Notes: generated from the sequence alone by a model not told the origin. Shown: positions 26,312 through 36,001, numbered from the stretch's first letter. The stretch is 37,565 nucleotides of DNA from Nitrosomonadales bacterium (GCA_009886095.1 VFJL01000038.1:1-37565); one strand, 5' to 3'. Numbers and translations: made by a program.

Positions 26312-27385
26312 TCATATGCATAGCAATTGCTTCAGGTCTAGTAGCTCGTCTTCACTGAGGCGCGAGAATAGATCGTTGGTCAGGTCAAATGTGAATTCGA
26401 TGGTCCCGTCGGGTGAAGGCTCCCCACGTGCCGAAAGCGCAGACCACAGAAGGGCCATCGGTCTATCACACGTACACAGTGAGAATGCCTCCTGTTTAAA
26501 GTAGGCTTGACCAGCAATCGCCAACTCGATATGGCGTAGATCGCTGAGAGCGTTGAATGCGTCAGCCTCTGAATATGTCTCGCTGGGTTTGAGTATCCGC
26601 CTTCCTACGGCAGGTGTTGTGCCATGCATATCCTCGTATAGGCACGAGAGAACCGCGAGATTAGCTAGCGAAGCGCGGTTCAGTTCGTATTTGTCGGCGG
26701 TTCTTACGATGGTCTCGGCCACCTCGGCTTCCGTACGGCGTGGGACTCGCTGTACGACTAGAGGACAGGCTGCTTGTAGAAACTTGGTTTCGCGCTCGTT
26801 GCGTTCGTCGAAGGCTTCTAGTTGAGCATATGCAGCTCGGTAGTGGGTGTCCTCAAACTTTACGATGTGACATTTCGGTAGTGCATCACGTAATTCAGAT
26901 GCTCCTTCGTCGAACGCCGACACGAACTCTGCCATGGTGGGCTTTCGGCGGTATCCGGCCTCAAACGCATATGGGAGCGGATTAAACATTCCCGACCCCT
27001 CGGCAAAGAAGTTGGTCCACCACTGTAGTGCTTGAGCGTTTGCGGCAACCTTGCCCTCGCGTATCTTGCGCAATGAGATGACAACATTGCGATCCACCAA
27101 GAAGCGTGCTGGTATCGCAAACGGCAAGGGCAGCCAACCGCCACGAACAAGTGCAAAGATCGTGGTCGGATTATTGAATGCCACCTTTGTCTTTACGGTG
27201 GCTCGGCCGGGCGACGCAGCTCCATCAACAATTGCATTTTCGCCTTCAAGCGTCAGTTCGAGAGCTGAGGTCTCGTCTTCCTCTAGCTTACGGATTCCGT
27301 CTGCTCCAAGCGGGTAAATGAATGTTGGAACGATATCGATGCTCCGGCCTTCTTCAAATTCGGCGCGAAATGAGAACGGACCCAT
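26312..27385 (-). CDS. Unrecognised integron-cassette protein, possibly PIN-like
   Basis: I do not recognise this 357-residue protein. The stop codon is one base from attC2 and the ATG at 27385 is 12 bases from attC1, so it fills a compact cassette. The central to C-terminal pattern resembles PIN-type ribonucleases: FLVDRNVV (D98) as the first strand and acid, ALSDLRHIELAI near residue 285, and FSLCTCDRPMALLW with D307, like the T-x-D strand of PIN domains. The N-terminal ~90 residues are beta-rich, a pattern not typical for PIN toxins. The length is also two to three times that of a VapC toxin. Nuclease function is therefore inference only. There is no visible ribosome site, so expression may depend on a cassette promoter. 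Confidence 0.7.
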   Translation of the reverse strand: MGPFSFRAEFEEGRSIDIVPTFIYPLGADGIRKLEEDETSALELTLEGENAIVDGAASPGRATVKTKVAFNNPTTIFALVRGGWLPLPFAIPARFLVDRNVVISLRKIREGKVAANAQALQWWTNFFAEGSGMFNPLPYAFEAGYRRKPTMAEFVSAFDEGASELRDALPKCHIVKFEDTHYRAAYAQLEAFDERNERETKFLQAACPLVVQRVPRRTEAEVAETIVRTADKYELNRASLANLAVLSCLYEDMHGTTPAVGRRILKPSETYSEADAFNALSDLRHIELAIAGQAYFKQEAFSLCTCDRPMALLWSALSARGEPSPDGTIEFTFDLTNDLFSRLSEDELLDLKQLLCI

Positions 27386-27397
27386 GGGCCAAATGAC

Positions 27398-27457
27398 CTC
27401 TAACGCTCGGCATCAGCGGCGGCGCATAGCGCCGTCCGCTGCATGCTGTTGTTGGGC
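27398..27457 (-). other. Integron recombination site attC1 (60 bp)
   Basis: On the minus strand it runs from R'' GCCCAAC (27451-27457) to R' GTTAGAG (27398-27404) with an imperfect hairpin in between. Its R'' is the exact complement of the GTTGGGC at attI, as expected for the first cassette, and its R' is the complement of the R'' of attC2. It starts 4 bases after the nuclease stop codon. Confidence 0.9.
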
Positions 27458-27461
27458 GGCA

Positions 27462-28124
27462 TCACCGATCCTTCTTCCCTTGGTTGCACTTTCGGCACAG
27501 GGCCTGGAGATTTGTGATGTCGTTCTTTCCGCCCCTCGCCACGGCAACGACATGATCAACTTCGAGTTCGACGGAGTGGTCATTCGACGGCGCTGCTCCG
27601 CACTTCGCGCACCGATAGTTGTCCCGCTTCAGCACCGCCCACCTGACGTTCAGCGGAATTGTCTCGCGAACAGGGCGGGCTGCGTTCCCCGCAAGGAGCT
27701 GCTCCCGCGACATCCGGCCTTCATGAAACGCTGCCAGCGCCTCACAAGCCCCGCGAACACTGCCCCAATAGCGCTTGTACGGTGTCTCCGAGATTCGATT
27801 GCCGAGCTGTTTGATCTGCCGCTTGCCTGGAGGGTATCCAAGCTCCTTCCAGACCAATTCAAGGTTTTCGATCAGCTGGGCAGGCGCGTGTCGCCGTTCC
27901 CTTCCCCCGTCGATTCCGATCAGGGCGAGGGCTTTCTTCCACGATCCGAAGCGCTCGATGATCGTCGAAGAGTGGGGCCGCTTTCCGGGAAGCTCGTCGT
28001 ACCGAGTTGAAGGGAAGTACTCCTTACCCAGAGCCTCCGCAGCTGATTCCAGGGCCTGCATGAGCTCTTCGTCGGCAAGACGAGTCCGCTTCGCTTGGAG
28101 GTCAAATTTGAATCGCTCGCTCAC
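27462..28124 (-). CDS. HNH endonuclease with homing-endonuclease-associated repeats (integron cassette 1)
   Basis: The C-terminal ~50 residues form an HNH nuclease: CAKCGA, EVDHVVAVARGGKNDITNLQ and CRKCN, with two CxxC pairs for zinc and the catalytic DH and Asn. Upstream are two HNH-associated helical repeats, IIERFGSWKKALALIGI and RYWGSVRGACEALAAF, which bind DNA in homing-type and phage nucleases. The frame is open to 28184, but it then crosses the attI core. I prefer the GTG at 28122-28124, with AGGAG ten bases upstream, giving 220 residues wholly inside the cassette. Role unknown: anti-phage nuclease or selfish element are both possible. Confidence 0.85.
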   Translation of the reverse strand: MSERFKFDLQAKRTRLADEELMQALESAAEALGKEYFPSTRYDELPGKRPHSSTIIERFGSWKKALALIGIDGGRERRHAPAQLIENLELVWKELGYPPGKRQIKQLGNRISETPYKRYWGSVRGACEALAAFHEGRMSREQLLAGNAARPVRETIPLNVRWAVLKRDNYRCAKCGAAPSNDHSVELEVDHVVAVARGGKNDITNLQALCRKCNQGKKDR

Positions 28125-28142
28125 CGTGACACGTCTCCTGCC

Positions 28143-28201
28143 GCCCAACGTAATATATACGACATCAATTGTCCAATAATCCACTTCATGTGTCGTATAA
28201 T
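28143..28201. other. Integron attI region with core site and inverted repeat
   Basis: The core GTTGGGC (minus strand, 28143-28149) is the junction with the first cassette. A 9-bp perfect inverted repeat (TATACGACA at 28156-28164, TGTCGTATA at 28191-28199) lies between it and intI and overlaps a perfect TATAAT (28196-28201), a candidate -10 for intI; its -35 is poor. On the minus strand TTGGAC and TATTAC with 15-bp spacing could serve the cassettes, but weakly. Confidence 0.75.
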
Positions 28202-28264
28202 CATAACTTGAATTATATATCCTATTGCTTTAAATGATTAAAGAGTAAAACAAAAGGACGGGTC

Positions 28265-29257
28265 ATGCCAATAACTACGACATCATCGCCAGCCAGGAAA
28301 TTGCTGGATCAGGTGCGCGACAAGATTCGTTTCAAACACTATAGCTTAAGCACGGAAAATACTTATGTATCCTGGATTAAGCAATACATTCTGTTTAATG
28401 GCAAGCGTTATCCGGCAGAAATAGGTGCGGCTGAGGTGGAGGCGTTTTTAACTTATCTGGCTACCGAGCGTCATGTGTCCAGCTCTACCCAGAATCAGGC
28501 GCTGTCGGCAATCCTGTTTTTGTATCGTGAGGTACTGGCACTGGATTTGCCGTGGCTGGATGGTTTTGAGCGTTCTAAAAAGCCACGTCGTTTGCCGGTG
28601 GTGTTGACGCAGCTTGAGGTGCAAGCCTTGCTGCGAGAGGCGGCATCGGCACCGGAGCCAGTCGGGTTGATCATTAAATTATTGTACGGTACCGGCATGC
28701 GTTTGATGGAAGCGGTACGTTTGCGGATCAAGGATGTAGAGCTGGCGCGCAGGGAAATTATCGTGCGTGATGGCAAGGGCGGTAAAGACCGGATAACCAT
28801 GTTGCCGGATAGTCTGGTGGAAGCGATGCGTTTGCAGCTTGCGTTGCGTCGCCAATGGCATGAACAGGATGTTGTGCTGGGCAAAGTGAATGTCTGGCTG
28901 CCGGATGCGCTGGCGGTCAAGTATCCGAATGCGGCAAAAGAGTGGGGCTGGCAATATGTGTTTGCCGCCAGAAATTATTCCATTGATCCGCGTAGTAAAG
29001 CAGAGCGCCGCCATCATGTCGAAGAAAAGCAGGTGCAACGCTATGTTAAAAAGGCGGCGTTGGCGGCGGGCATCGCCAAACCAACTTCGCCGCATACCCT
29101 GCGTCACAGCTTTGCCACCCATGTTTTACAAGCTGGTTACGATATTCGTACGGTGCAGGAATTACTGGGGCATAGCGATGTGGCGACAACGATGATCTAC
29201 ACCCATGTGCTGAACAAGGGTGGGCGTGGAGTGGTCAGTCCGCTGGATGCGTTGTGA
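28265..29257 (+). CDS. intI: Integron integrase (tyrosine recombinase)
   Basis: The 330-residue protein is a tyrosine recombinase with all catalytic residues: R146 (GTGMR), K171, H277 and R280 (HTLRHSF), H303 (LGHSD) and Y312 (MIYTHV). To my knowledge these are the positions used in IntI1. The extra segment LPDALAVKYPNAAKEWGWQYVF (~212-233) is the IntI-specific insertion that distinguishes integron integrases from XerC/XerD and is needed to bind single-stranded attC hairpins. It inserts and excises cassettes at attI. The ATG has AAAGGACGG just upstream. It diverges from the cassette array, the standard integron layout. No truncation is seen, so it is likely functional. Confidence 0.96.
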   Translation: MPITTTSSPARKLLDQVRDKIRFKHYSLSTENTYVSWIKQYILFNGKRYPAEIGAAEVEAFLTYLATERHVSSSTQNQALSAILFLYREVLALDLPWLDGFERSKKPRRLPVVLTQLEVQALLREAASAPEPVGLIIKLLYGTGMRLMEAVRLRIKDVELARREIIVRDGKGGKDRITMLPDSLVEAMRLQLALRRQWHEQDVVLGKVNVWLPDALAVKYPNAAKEWGWQYVFAARNYSIDPRSKAERRHHVEEKQVQRYVKKAALAAGIAKPTSPHTLRHSFATHVLQAGYDIRTVQELLGHSDVATTMIYTHVLNKGGRGVVSPLDAL

Positions 29258-29314
29258 TTAATTGATGGGTTTAATTTCCCGTTCCGGCCAAGTACACAGG
29301 AGGGTAAGAAAAAT

Positions 29315-29348
29315 GTCTACTTGGAGCTTTGAATTTCTAGAAGTGCCC
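29315..29348 (-). mobile_element. Solo end of the MITE family
   Basis: On the minus strand it reads GGGCACTTCTAGAAATTCA and continues AAGCTCCAAGTAGAC, nearly identical in order to the left end of the copy at 10672. No second end is seen nearby, so this is a remnant between intI and ubiC. Confidence 0.65.
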
Positions 29349-29417
29349 TTTACTCCGAAAAGAGACTCAGCCACGTCAGGTTATGCGGCATAATTCTTCC
29401 TTTTTCATTTTGCTGTA

Positions 29418-29966
29418 ATGAATGCTGCTCGACTAGCCTGGTATCCTGCACCCTCTGCCATCTCGCCGCGCGCCCGTGACTGGTTGCAGAACCGTGGCTC
29501 CCTTACGCGCCTGATTCAGCAGCGTTGCAGAAATTTCCGCGTCAAGCCGGTCTCTCAGTCACTGGCGACTGTATGTGGGGACGAGCTTGCGGTAATGGGT
29601 TTGCGTCGCAACGAGCTGGCGCTGGTGCGAGAGGTGTATCTGTATTGCGGCGACACGCCGGTGGTTTTTGCGCATTCAGTGGTAGCCAGGAAAAATCTTC
29701 GGGGCGTATGGCGTGGACTAAGCGGTCTCGGTAACAGGTCGCTGGGCACGGTGCTGTTTACCAACCCGGTGGTCAAACGTACCCCGCTGCGATTCAAGAA
29801 ATTGAATTCGGGCCATCCGCTTTTTCGCCGCGCCTGCAGCGGATTGCCGGCAACGTCAGCGAGTCCGCCATCCAGCCTATGGGCGCGCCGTTCTCTATTT
29901 ACTTTGCATGGACAGTCGATACTGGTTACCGAAGTATTTCTTCCTGCCATTCTGGATTTAGCCTAG
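29418..29966 (+). CDS. ubiC: Chorismate lyase
   Basis: The 182-residue protein removes pyruvate from chorismate to give 4-hydroxybenzoate, the first committed step of ubiquinone synthesis. [20 protein letters not shown] contains the substrate Arg, [12 protein letters not shown] is the central motif, and [10 protein letters not shown] carries the catalytic Glu. The size fits UbiC. The stop TAG shares its last base with the GTG start of ubiA, so translation is coupled. Confidence 0.93.
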   Translation: MNAARLAWYPAPSAISPRARDWLQNRGSLTRLIQQRCRNFRVKPVSQSLATVCGDELAVMGLRRNELALVREVYLYCGDTPVVFAHSVVARKNLRGVWRGLSGLGNRSLGTVLFTNPVVKRTPLRFKKLNSGHPLFRRACSGLPATSASPPSSLWARRSLFTLHGQSILVTEVFLPAILDLA

Positions 29967-30826
29967 TGACTTTTACGCAACGCCTCGGCCATTACCAGAA
30001 ACTGATGCGGCTGGACAAGCCCATTGGCATTCTGCTGCTGTTGTGGCCAACGTTATGGGGTCTGTGGCTGGCGGCTGAGGGTTTTCCTGATATAACCATT
30101 CTGGTGATATTCGTGCTGGGTACGGTGCTGATGCGCTCCGCCGGTTGCGTGGTCAACGACTACGCTGACCGTAAAATCGACCCGCATGTCACGCGCACTA
30201 AAAACCGTCCGCTGGCGACCGGTGTCGTGAGCACCAAAGAGGCGCTGTTGCTGGCAGCGGGTTTGAGCTTATGCGCGTTTCTGCTGATACTGCCACTGAA
30301 TCGGCTCACGCTCGGGTTGGCGGTGGTTGCGCTGTTCCTTGCCGCCAGTTATCCGTTTACCAAACGCTTCTTCGCAATGCCGCAAGCCTATCTTGGCGTC
30401 GCCTTTAGTTTTGGCATACCGATGGCATTTGCCGCGCAGACCGGTGAGCTGCCATTAATTGTTTGGCTGCTAATGGCAGCGAACCTGCTGTGGGTGATTG
30501 CTTACGATACCGAGTATGCGATGGTGGATAGAGTCGACGATCTCAAGATCGGCATCAAGACTTCTGCGATCACGTTCGGGCGTTTCGATGTGGCCGGGAT
30601 CATGCTGTGCCATACGGTTTTTCTGGGTATCATGGCCGGCATAGGGCTGATGCAGAACCTGGGCGTCGCGTATTATGCTGGTCTGGTGGCTGCATCGGGT
30701 TTGATCGCATACCAGTATCGTCTGATTCATGAGCGTGATCCAGCCTGCTGTTTCAAGGCTTTTTTACACAATAACTGGGTGGGTGCGGTGGTATTTGCCG
30801 GCATTGCGCTTGATTACCTGATATAG
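29966..30826 (+). CDS. ubiA: 4-hydroxybenzoate polyprenyltransferase
   Basis: This membrane prenyltransferase attaches the polyprenyl tail to 4-hydroxybenzoate. The two Mg-diphosphate motifs are [11 protein letters not shown] (near residue 70) and [16 protein letters not shown] (near residue 190), and about eight or nine hydrophobic segments separate them. A longer frame opens at 29879, but the GTG at 29966 gives the usual N-terminus ([18 protein letters not shown]) and overlaps the ubiC stop by one base; I prefer it. Length 286 residues, normal for UbiA. Confidence 0.93.
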   Translation: MTFTQRLGHYQKLMRLDKPIGILLLLWPTLWGLWLAAEGFPDITILVIFVLGTVLMRSAGCVVNDYADRKIDPHVTRTKNRPLATGVVSTKEALLLAAGLSLCAFLLILPLNRLTLGLAVVALFLAASYPFTKRFFAMPQAYLGVAFSFGIPMAFAAQTGELPLIVWLLMAANLLWVIAYDTEYAMVDRVDDLKIGIKTSAITFGRFDVAGIMLCHTVFLGIMAGIGLMQNLGVAYYAGLVAASGLIAYQYRLIHERDPACCFKAFLHNNWVGAVVFAGIALDYLI

Positions 30827-30851
30827 ACAACTTAATAGATGCCCCACCACG

Positions 30852-32315
30852 ATGAAATATAAAGACCTGCGGGATTTTCTTGCGCAACTGGAAAGCCAGG
30901 GCGAACTAAAGCGTGTCACAACCGAGATTGACCCTTGTCTGGAGATGACCGAAATCTGCGACCGGGTGTTGAAGGCTGGTGGTCCTGCCATTCTGTTTGA
31001 GAATCCCAAGGGACACACCATCCCTGTTCTCGGAAATCTGTTCGGCACACCCAAGCGGGTAGCGATGGGCATGGGACAAGAGTCAGTGGCAGCATTGCGG
31101 GAAGTAGGTAAACTCCTGGCTTATCTGAAGGAGCCTGACCCACCCAAAGGCTTGAAAGACGCCTGGGATAAATTCCCGGTGCTGAAGCAAGTTCTCAACA
31201 TGGCGCCCAAAGTAGTTTCGAGCGGGCCGTGCCAGGAAGTTGTGTGGGAAGGCAAGGATGTGGATCTCGGCAGGCTGCCGATCCAGACCTGCTGGCCGGG
31301 AGATGCCGGCCCGCTGATTACTTGGGGGTTGACTGTTACCCGGGGGCCGCACAAGACCCGGCAGAATCTGGGCGTTTATCGGCAACAAGTGATCGCACCC
31401 AACAAAATTATTATGCGTTGGCTGGCCCATCGCGGTGGTGCACTGGATTTTCGTGATTTTTGTCTCACCCATCCGGGGCAGCCTTATCCGCTGGCAGTAG
31501 CGCTGGGAGCTGACCCGGCAACCATACTTGGTGCGGTCACTCCAGTACCGGACAGTCTGAGTGAATACCAGTTTGCCGGTTTGCTGCGCGGGGCAAAAAC
31601 TGAAATCATCAAGTGTCTGAGCCATGATCTGCAGGTTCCGGCAAGCGCAGAGATCATCCTGGAAGGATATATTCATCCCGGCGAAACGGCGCTTGAAGGT
31701 CCATTTGGCGATCACACCGGCTATTACAACGAGCAGGAGACCTTTCCAGTATTTACGATTGATCGTATCACCATGCGGCGCAACCCAATTTTTCACTCCA
31801 CTTACACCGGCAAGCCGCCGGATGAGCCGGCAATACTCGGTGTAGCGCTGAACGAAGTATTCGTGCCCCTGTTGCAAAAACAGTTTCCTGAAATCGCCGA
31901 TTTCTATTTGCCACCGGAAGGTTGTTCTTATCGCATGGCAGTGGTGAGCATGAAAAAACAGTATGCAGGCCATGCCAAGCGCGTGATGTTCGGCGTGTGG
32001 AGTTTTCTGCGCCAGTTCATGTACACCAAATTCATCATCGTCACCGATGATGACGTGAATATCCGTGACTGGAAGGAAGTCATCTGGGCCGTTACCACGC
32101 GCGTCGATCCTGCACGCGATACGCTGATCGTGGAAAACACGCCGATAGATTATCTTGATTTCGCCAGTCCGGTGTCTGGTCTGGGCGGGAAGATGGGTCT
32201 GGATGCCACTAACAAATGGCCGGGAGAAACCACCCGCGAATGGGGAACACCAATCGCGATGGATGCAGCAGTGAAAGCGCATGTCGACAAAATCTGGCAG
32301 GACTTGGGGCTTTGA
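30852..32315 (+). CDS. ubiD: 4-hydroxy-3-polyprenylbenzoate decarboxylase
   Basis: The 487-residue enzyme decarboxylates the UbiA product using prenylated FMN made by UbiX. Recognised parts are [17 protein letters not shown] at the start, the central [14 protein letters not shown] motif near residue 285 with an active-site Glu, and the [21 protein letters not shown] block near the C-terminus. It follows ubiA by 25 nt and completes ubiCAD, three consecutive or neighbouring steps of ubiquinone synthesis. ubiX is not in the window. Confidence 0.93.
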   Translation: MKYKDLRDFLAQLESQGELKRVTTEIDPCLEMTEICDRVLKAGGPAILFENPKGHTIPVLGNLFGTPKRVAMGMGQESVAALREVGKLLAYLKEPDPPKGLKDAWDKFPVLKQVLNMAPKVVSSGPCQEVVWEGKDVDLGRLPIQTCWPGDAGPLITWGLTVTRGPHKTRQNLGVYRQQVIAPNKIIMRWLAHRGGALDFRDFCLTHPGQPYPLAVALGADPATILGAVTPVPDSLSEYQFAGLLRGAKTEIIKCLSHDLQVPASAEIILEGYIHPGETALEGPFGDHTGYYNEQETFPVFTIDRITMRRNPIFHSTYTGKPPDEPAILGVALNEVFVPLLQKQFPEIADFYLPPEGCSYRMAVVSMKKQYAGHAKRVMFGVWSFLRQFMYTKFIIVTDDDVNIRDWKEVIWAVTTRVDPARDTLIVENTPIDYLDFASPVSGLGGKMGLDATNKWPGETTREWGTPIAMDAAVKAHVDKIWQDLGL

Positions 32316-32900
32316 TTGCTCGCCACAGAAGGCGTGCTCGTTCGGAGAGTGGCTAGCTATAAAATAGACTTTTCAGGGACAGACCCATTTCGATCCGGTT
32401 TGAAAGTGAAACGAGGCATGAAGAATGAATGCCGCAGGTAACGCATACTCCCACGAGGATTTCCTTCGAGGCGAATAGGGATAGTGCGGCCAGGCGCGAG
32501 TGAGGATATCAATGAAGTATCATCCTAACCCGGCAGTTGACCGCTCATTTTTTAATTTAACGCCATAACACATAGCACATAGTAATTTTTTGCAGTATTT
32601 GGCCTTCACCTTTTGGGTGAATTTGCTACCGGGCAGATTGCACGGTTTTTGCGGCACATGGCTGCGTTGTAACTTCTTGGAATGGAACAACCATTCCGCG
32701 TCGTTGTGCCTTGCCCTGCACCCCAGAAACCGCACACTCTACCCCGTCCAGCTGCCGGGTTTAGGATCACTGATGAAATGTGATCGAAACAACTGGCAGC
32801 GCTCTGGAGAAAAATATTTCCCCCGGTTTACCTCCATTCTCCATTCCCTTGTATTGTGAGTTGTACCATCACAACAGTCGTGCCCCCCATTTGAAAAATA

Positions 32901-32931
32901 ATTGAAAAAATGTTTGCATTATTTTTTCAAT
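32901..32931. promoter_or_regulatory. AT-rich 11-bp inverted repeat upstream of nrdA
   Basis: Perfect inverted copies ATTGAAAAAAT (32901-32911) and ATTTTTTCAAT (32921-32931) flank a 9-nt spacer. They sit 27 bp before the first NrdR-like box and may bind a nucleoid protein or act as an UP-type element. Confidence 0.5.
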
Positions 32932-32957
32932 TGCCTAAACTAGGGCTTCATGTGTTC

Positions 32958-33005
32958 ACACTATAACTAGTTAAAATTGATTTGGTCAGATACTAGATAT
33001 AGTAG
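32958..33005 (+). promoter_or_regulatory. Two NrdR-like boxes in the nrdAB promoter
   Basis: Boxes ACACTATAACTAGTTA (32958-32973) and ATACTAGATATAGTAG (32990-33005) resemble the consensus acaCwAtATaTwGtgt. Their starts are 32 bp apart, three helical turns, the known arrangement for the ATP/dATP-sensing repressor NrdR. The second box covers TATAGT, a possible -10. Confidence 0.8.
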
Positions 33006-33102
33006 TCAGGTGACAAATACAGCACCCGGCTCAGATGACAAGAAACAAGAAAAAAGGATTCCGTTTTCAGTAAAAGTATGGACAGCATAAGGAGACCTCG
33101 AC

Positions 33103-35967
33103 ATGCAGCTTGTAGCAGACAGCACCAACCCAGCGCCCACACTCAGTTACGACTTTTCTTCAGCCACTAACTCTCAAGACTCGCGCTATGCCCAGTATAA
33201 AATAATTCGCCGCAATGGTTCGGTAGCTTCTTTCGAGCCAGGAAAAATTTCCATTGCCATGACCAAGGCATTTATCGCTGTAAATGGCGGTCAGGGTGCA
33301 GTTTCCGCCAGGGTGCGCGAAGTGGTGGGACGCTTGACCAATGATGTGATAAGTGCGTTGATACGCCATCAGCCAGAAGGCGGGACTTTCCATATTGAGA
33401 ATATTCAGGATCAGGTGGAACTCGCGCTGATGCGTTCCGGCGAGCACGATGCAGCACGTTCCTACGTACTTTATCGCGAGAAGCGAGCGCTGGAGCGAGC
33501 GAAGCAGAAGGCGGAAACTGCGGCGGAAGCGCCAGCCAGCATTCTGCATGTGCTGGAGAATGGCCGTAGAACCCCGCTTGACACGGCACGATTGCTGGCG
33601 CTGATCGAATCTTCCTGTTTGGGTCTGGGCGAGACGGTGAATGGCACGCTGATACTTAAGGCCACATTGAAAGATCTGTACGATGGAGTGCCGGTGGAAG
33701 AGGTAAGAAAATCAGTCATTCTTTCGGCGCGCGCACTGATCGAAAAAGAGCCCGCCTACAGCTATGTGACTGCACGACTATTGCTGCATACCATCCGTTT
33801 CGAGGTGCTGGGTGAAGAAGTCATACAGCAGGAGATGGCGTCACGCTATATAGATTATTTTCCTGGTTTCATCAAACGCGGCATTGATGCCGAATTGCTG
33901 GACGGACGGATGGCGCAGTTTGACCTGTCCCGTTTGGCAAAAACACTGGATGCCACCCGCGATCTAAAATTTGGTTACCTTGGTCTGCAAACTTTGTATG
34001 ATCGTTATTTCCTGCATGTGCAAGACCGGCGGATTGAGTTGCCGCAGGCATTCTTTATGCGCGTGGCGATGGGACTCGCGCTGAACGAAGTAGATCGCGA
34101 AGCGCGCGCAATTGAGTTCTATCACGTATTGTCGAACTTTGATTTCATGAGCTCTACCCCGACTCTATTTAATTCCGGCACTTGTCGTTCGCAGTTATCT
34201 TCGTGCTATCTGTCTACGGTGGCGGATAACCTTGATGGTATTTACGAAGCAATCAAAGAAAATGCACTGCTTGCCAAGTATGCCGGCGGGTTGGGTAATG
34301 ACTGGACGCCGGTACGGGCGATGGGTTCGCACATCAAAGGTACTAATGGCAAATCGCAAGGTGTGGTGCCTTTTCTCAAAGTGGTGTCCGATACTGCGGT
34401 AGCGGTAAATCAGGGAGGCAAGCGCAAGGGTGCAGTTTGCTCCTACCTGGAATCATGGCATCTGGATATAGAGGAATTTCTGGAGCTACGCAAGAATACT
34501 GGCGATGACCGCCGTCGCACCCACGATATGAACACAGCCAACTGGGTTCCCGATTTATTCATGAAGCGGGTGATGGAAGGGGGCGAATGGACGTTGTTTT
34601 CTCCTTCTGATGTGCCTGACCTGCATGAAAAATTTGGCAAACCGTTTGAGCAGGCTTATCTTGCCTACGAGGAAAAGGCTACACGCGGCGAGTTGAGTTT
34701 GTACAAAAAGATTCCTGCGCAGCAGTTGTGGCGCAAGATGCTGAGCATGCTGTTCGAAACCGGGCACCCATGGATCACCTTCAAGGATCCGTGCAACATC
34801 CGCTCACCACAAAACCACGTCGGTGTAGTGCACAGCTCTAATCTCTGTACCGAGATCACCCTGAATACCGGCGAGGATGAAATTGCGGTATGCAATCTAG
34901 GTTCGATCAATCTGGCAGCGCATATCAACGATGGCAAGCTTGACACCGACAAGCTCAAGCGCACCATCAGCACCGCCATGCGTATGTTGGACAACGTAGT
35001 CGATATTAACTTCTACGCTGTTGCCAAAGCGCGTAACTCCAACCTCAAGCATCGTCCGGTGGGGTTGGGTATCATGGGTTTCCAGGATTGCCTGCATATG
35101 CTGCGCATTCCCTACGCCTCCGAGCAGGCGGTGGAGTTTGCTGACCGTTCAATGGAAACGGTAGCGTATCACGCCTACTGGGCTTCCACCGAGTTGGCCG
35201 AAGAGCGCGGTTGCTACGCCTCCTACCGTGGCAGTTTGTGGGATCGTGGGATCTTGCCCCAGGATACCCTTGATCTGCTGAGGGAAGAGCGCGGTGGTTA
35301 TGTTGAAGTGGACACCTCGGCCACACTGGAATGGGACGCGCTGCGTAAACGTATCAAGCAGCACGGTATGCGTAATTCGAATTGCCTGGCGATTGCACCC
35401 ACTGCAACCATTTCCAACATTATTGGTGTATCCGCCAGTATCGAGCCGACTTATCAAAATCTCTACGTCAAATCCAATTTGTCGGGAGAGTTCACTATTG
35501 CCAGCGAACGCCTGGTAAAAGATCTGAGAGAGCTTGGACTCTGGGACGAAGTGATGATCTCTGATCTCAAGTATTTTGACGGCGCTCTAAGCAAGATAGA
35601 CCGGGCTCCGGCTGATATTCGCAGACTTTATGCCACTGCATTCGAGATTGAACCGCAGTGGTTGATCGAAGCAGCAGCGCGGCGGCAAAAATGGATTGAT
35701 CAGGCGCAGTCACTCAATATTTATATGGCGGGTGTTTCCGGCAAGAGATTGGATGAAACCTATAAACTGGCGTGGTTACGTGGCCTGAAAACCACTTATT
35801 ATTTACGTACGCTGGGGGCGACTTCAGCGGAAAAATCTACAGTTAATGTCGGAGTTTTGAACGCGGTACCCACAGATGGCGGTATGACTTTAGCAAGTGT
35901 GGTGTCGACAATGACCGAAATGAAATATTGTTCCATTGATGACCCCGAGTGTGAATCATGTCAGTGA
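33103..35967 (+). CDS. nrdA: Class Ia ribonucleoside-diphosphate reductase, alpha subunit
   Basis: The 954-residue catalytic subunit reduces ribonucleotides to deoxyribonucleotides. It has two ATP-cone domains: a first (~33-130, [16 protein letters not shown]) and a second (~148-235, [15 protein letters not shown]) that aligns with the single cone of E. coli NrdA. The active-site cysteines are in [16 protein letters not shown] and AVCNLGSIN. The radical-transfer tyrosines are in [10 protein letters not shown] and the C-terminal redox pair in ECESCQ. AGGAGA precedes the ATG at 33103. It is the first gene of nrdAB, with NrdR-like boxes upstream. Confidence 0.96.
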   Translation: MQLVADSTNPAPTLSYDFSSATNSQDSRYAQYKIIRRNGSVASFEPGKISIAMTKAFIAVNGGQGAVSARVREVVGRLTNDVISALIRHQPEGGTFHIENIQDQVELALMRSGEHDAARSYVLYREKRALERAKQKAETAAEAPASILHVLENGRRTPLDTARLLALIESSCLGLGETVNGTLILKATLKDLYDGVPVEEVRKSVILSARALIEKEPAYSYVTARLLLHTIRFEVLGEEVIQQEMASRYIDYFPGFIKRGIDAELLDGRMAQFDLSRLAKTLDATRDLKFGYLGLQTLYDRYFLHVQDRRIELPQAFFMRVAMGLALNEVDREARAIEFYHVLSNFDFMSSTPTLFNSGTCRSQLSSCYLSTVADNLDGIYEAIKENALLAKYAGGLGNDWTPVRAMGSHIKGTNGKSQGVVPFLKVVSDTAVAVNQGGKRKGAVCSYLESWHLDIEEFLELRKNTGDDRRRTHDMNTANWVPDLFMKRVMEGGEWTLFSPSDVPDLHEKFGKPFEQAYLAYEEKATRGELSLYKKIPAQQLWRKMLSMLFETGHPWITFKDPCNIRSPQNHVGVVHSSNLCTEITLNTGEDEIAVCNLGSINLAAHINDGKLDTDKLKRTISTAMRMLDNVVDINFYAVAKARNSNLKHRPVGLGIMGFQDCLHMLRIPYASEQAVEFADRSMETVAYHAYWASTELAEERGCYASYRGSLWDRGILPQDTLDLLREERGGYVEVDTSATLEWDALRKRIKQHGMRNSNCLAIAPTATISNIIGVSASIEPTYQNLYVKSNLSGEFTIASERLVKDLRELGLWDEVMISDLKYFDGALSKIDRAPADIRRLYATAFEIEPQWLIEAAARRQKWIDQAQSLNIYMAGVSGKRLDETYKLAWLRGLKTTYYLRTLGATSAEKSTVNVGVLNAVPTDGGMTLASVVSTMTEMKYCSIDDPECESCQ

Positions 35968-36001
35968 TTCGCGCGGTATCAGAAATAAAAGGAGAGGAAA
36001 T

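Larger units (their letters stand above)
32316..33102. other. 787-bp gap upstream of nrdA
   Basis: I find no gene here. Two small open frames overlap on opposite strands (32520-32735 and 32590-32859), but neither has a ribosome site or recognisable domain. The first ~500 bp may be decayed sequence; a phrase near 32377 (cagggacagaccc) resembles repeats seen near IS200/REP-type elements. The last 200 bp hold the nrdA control region described separately. Confidence 0.5.

Noticed and set aside
31083-32282. Minus-strand open frame of 399 codons
   Set aside because: It lies entirely antisense to ubiD, which has family motifs throughout; no domain is visible in the antisense product.
32520-32859. 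Two overlapping small open frames (plus and minus) before nrdA
   Set aside because: Opposite frames over the same bases, no ribosome site, no recognised domain; listed only as part of the gap.
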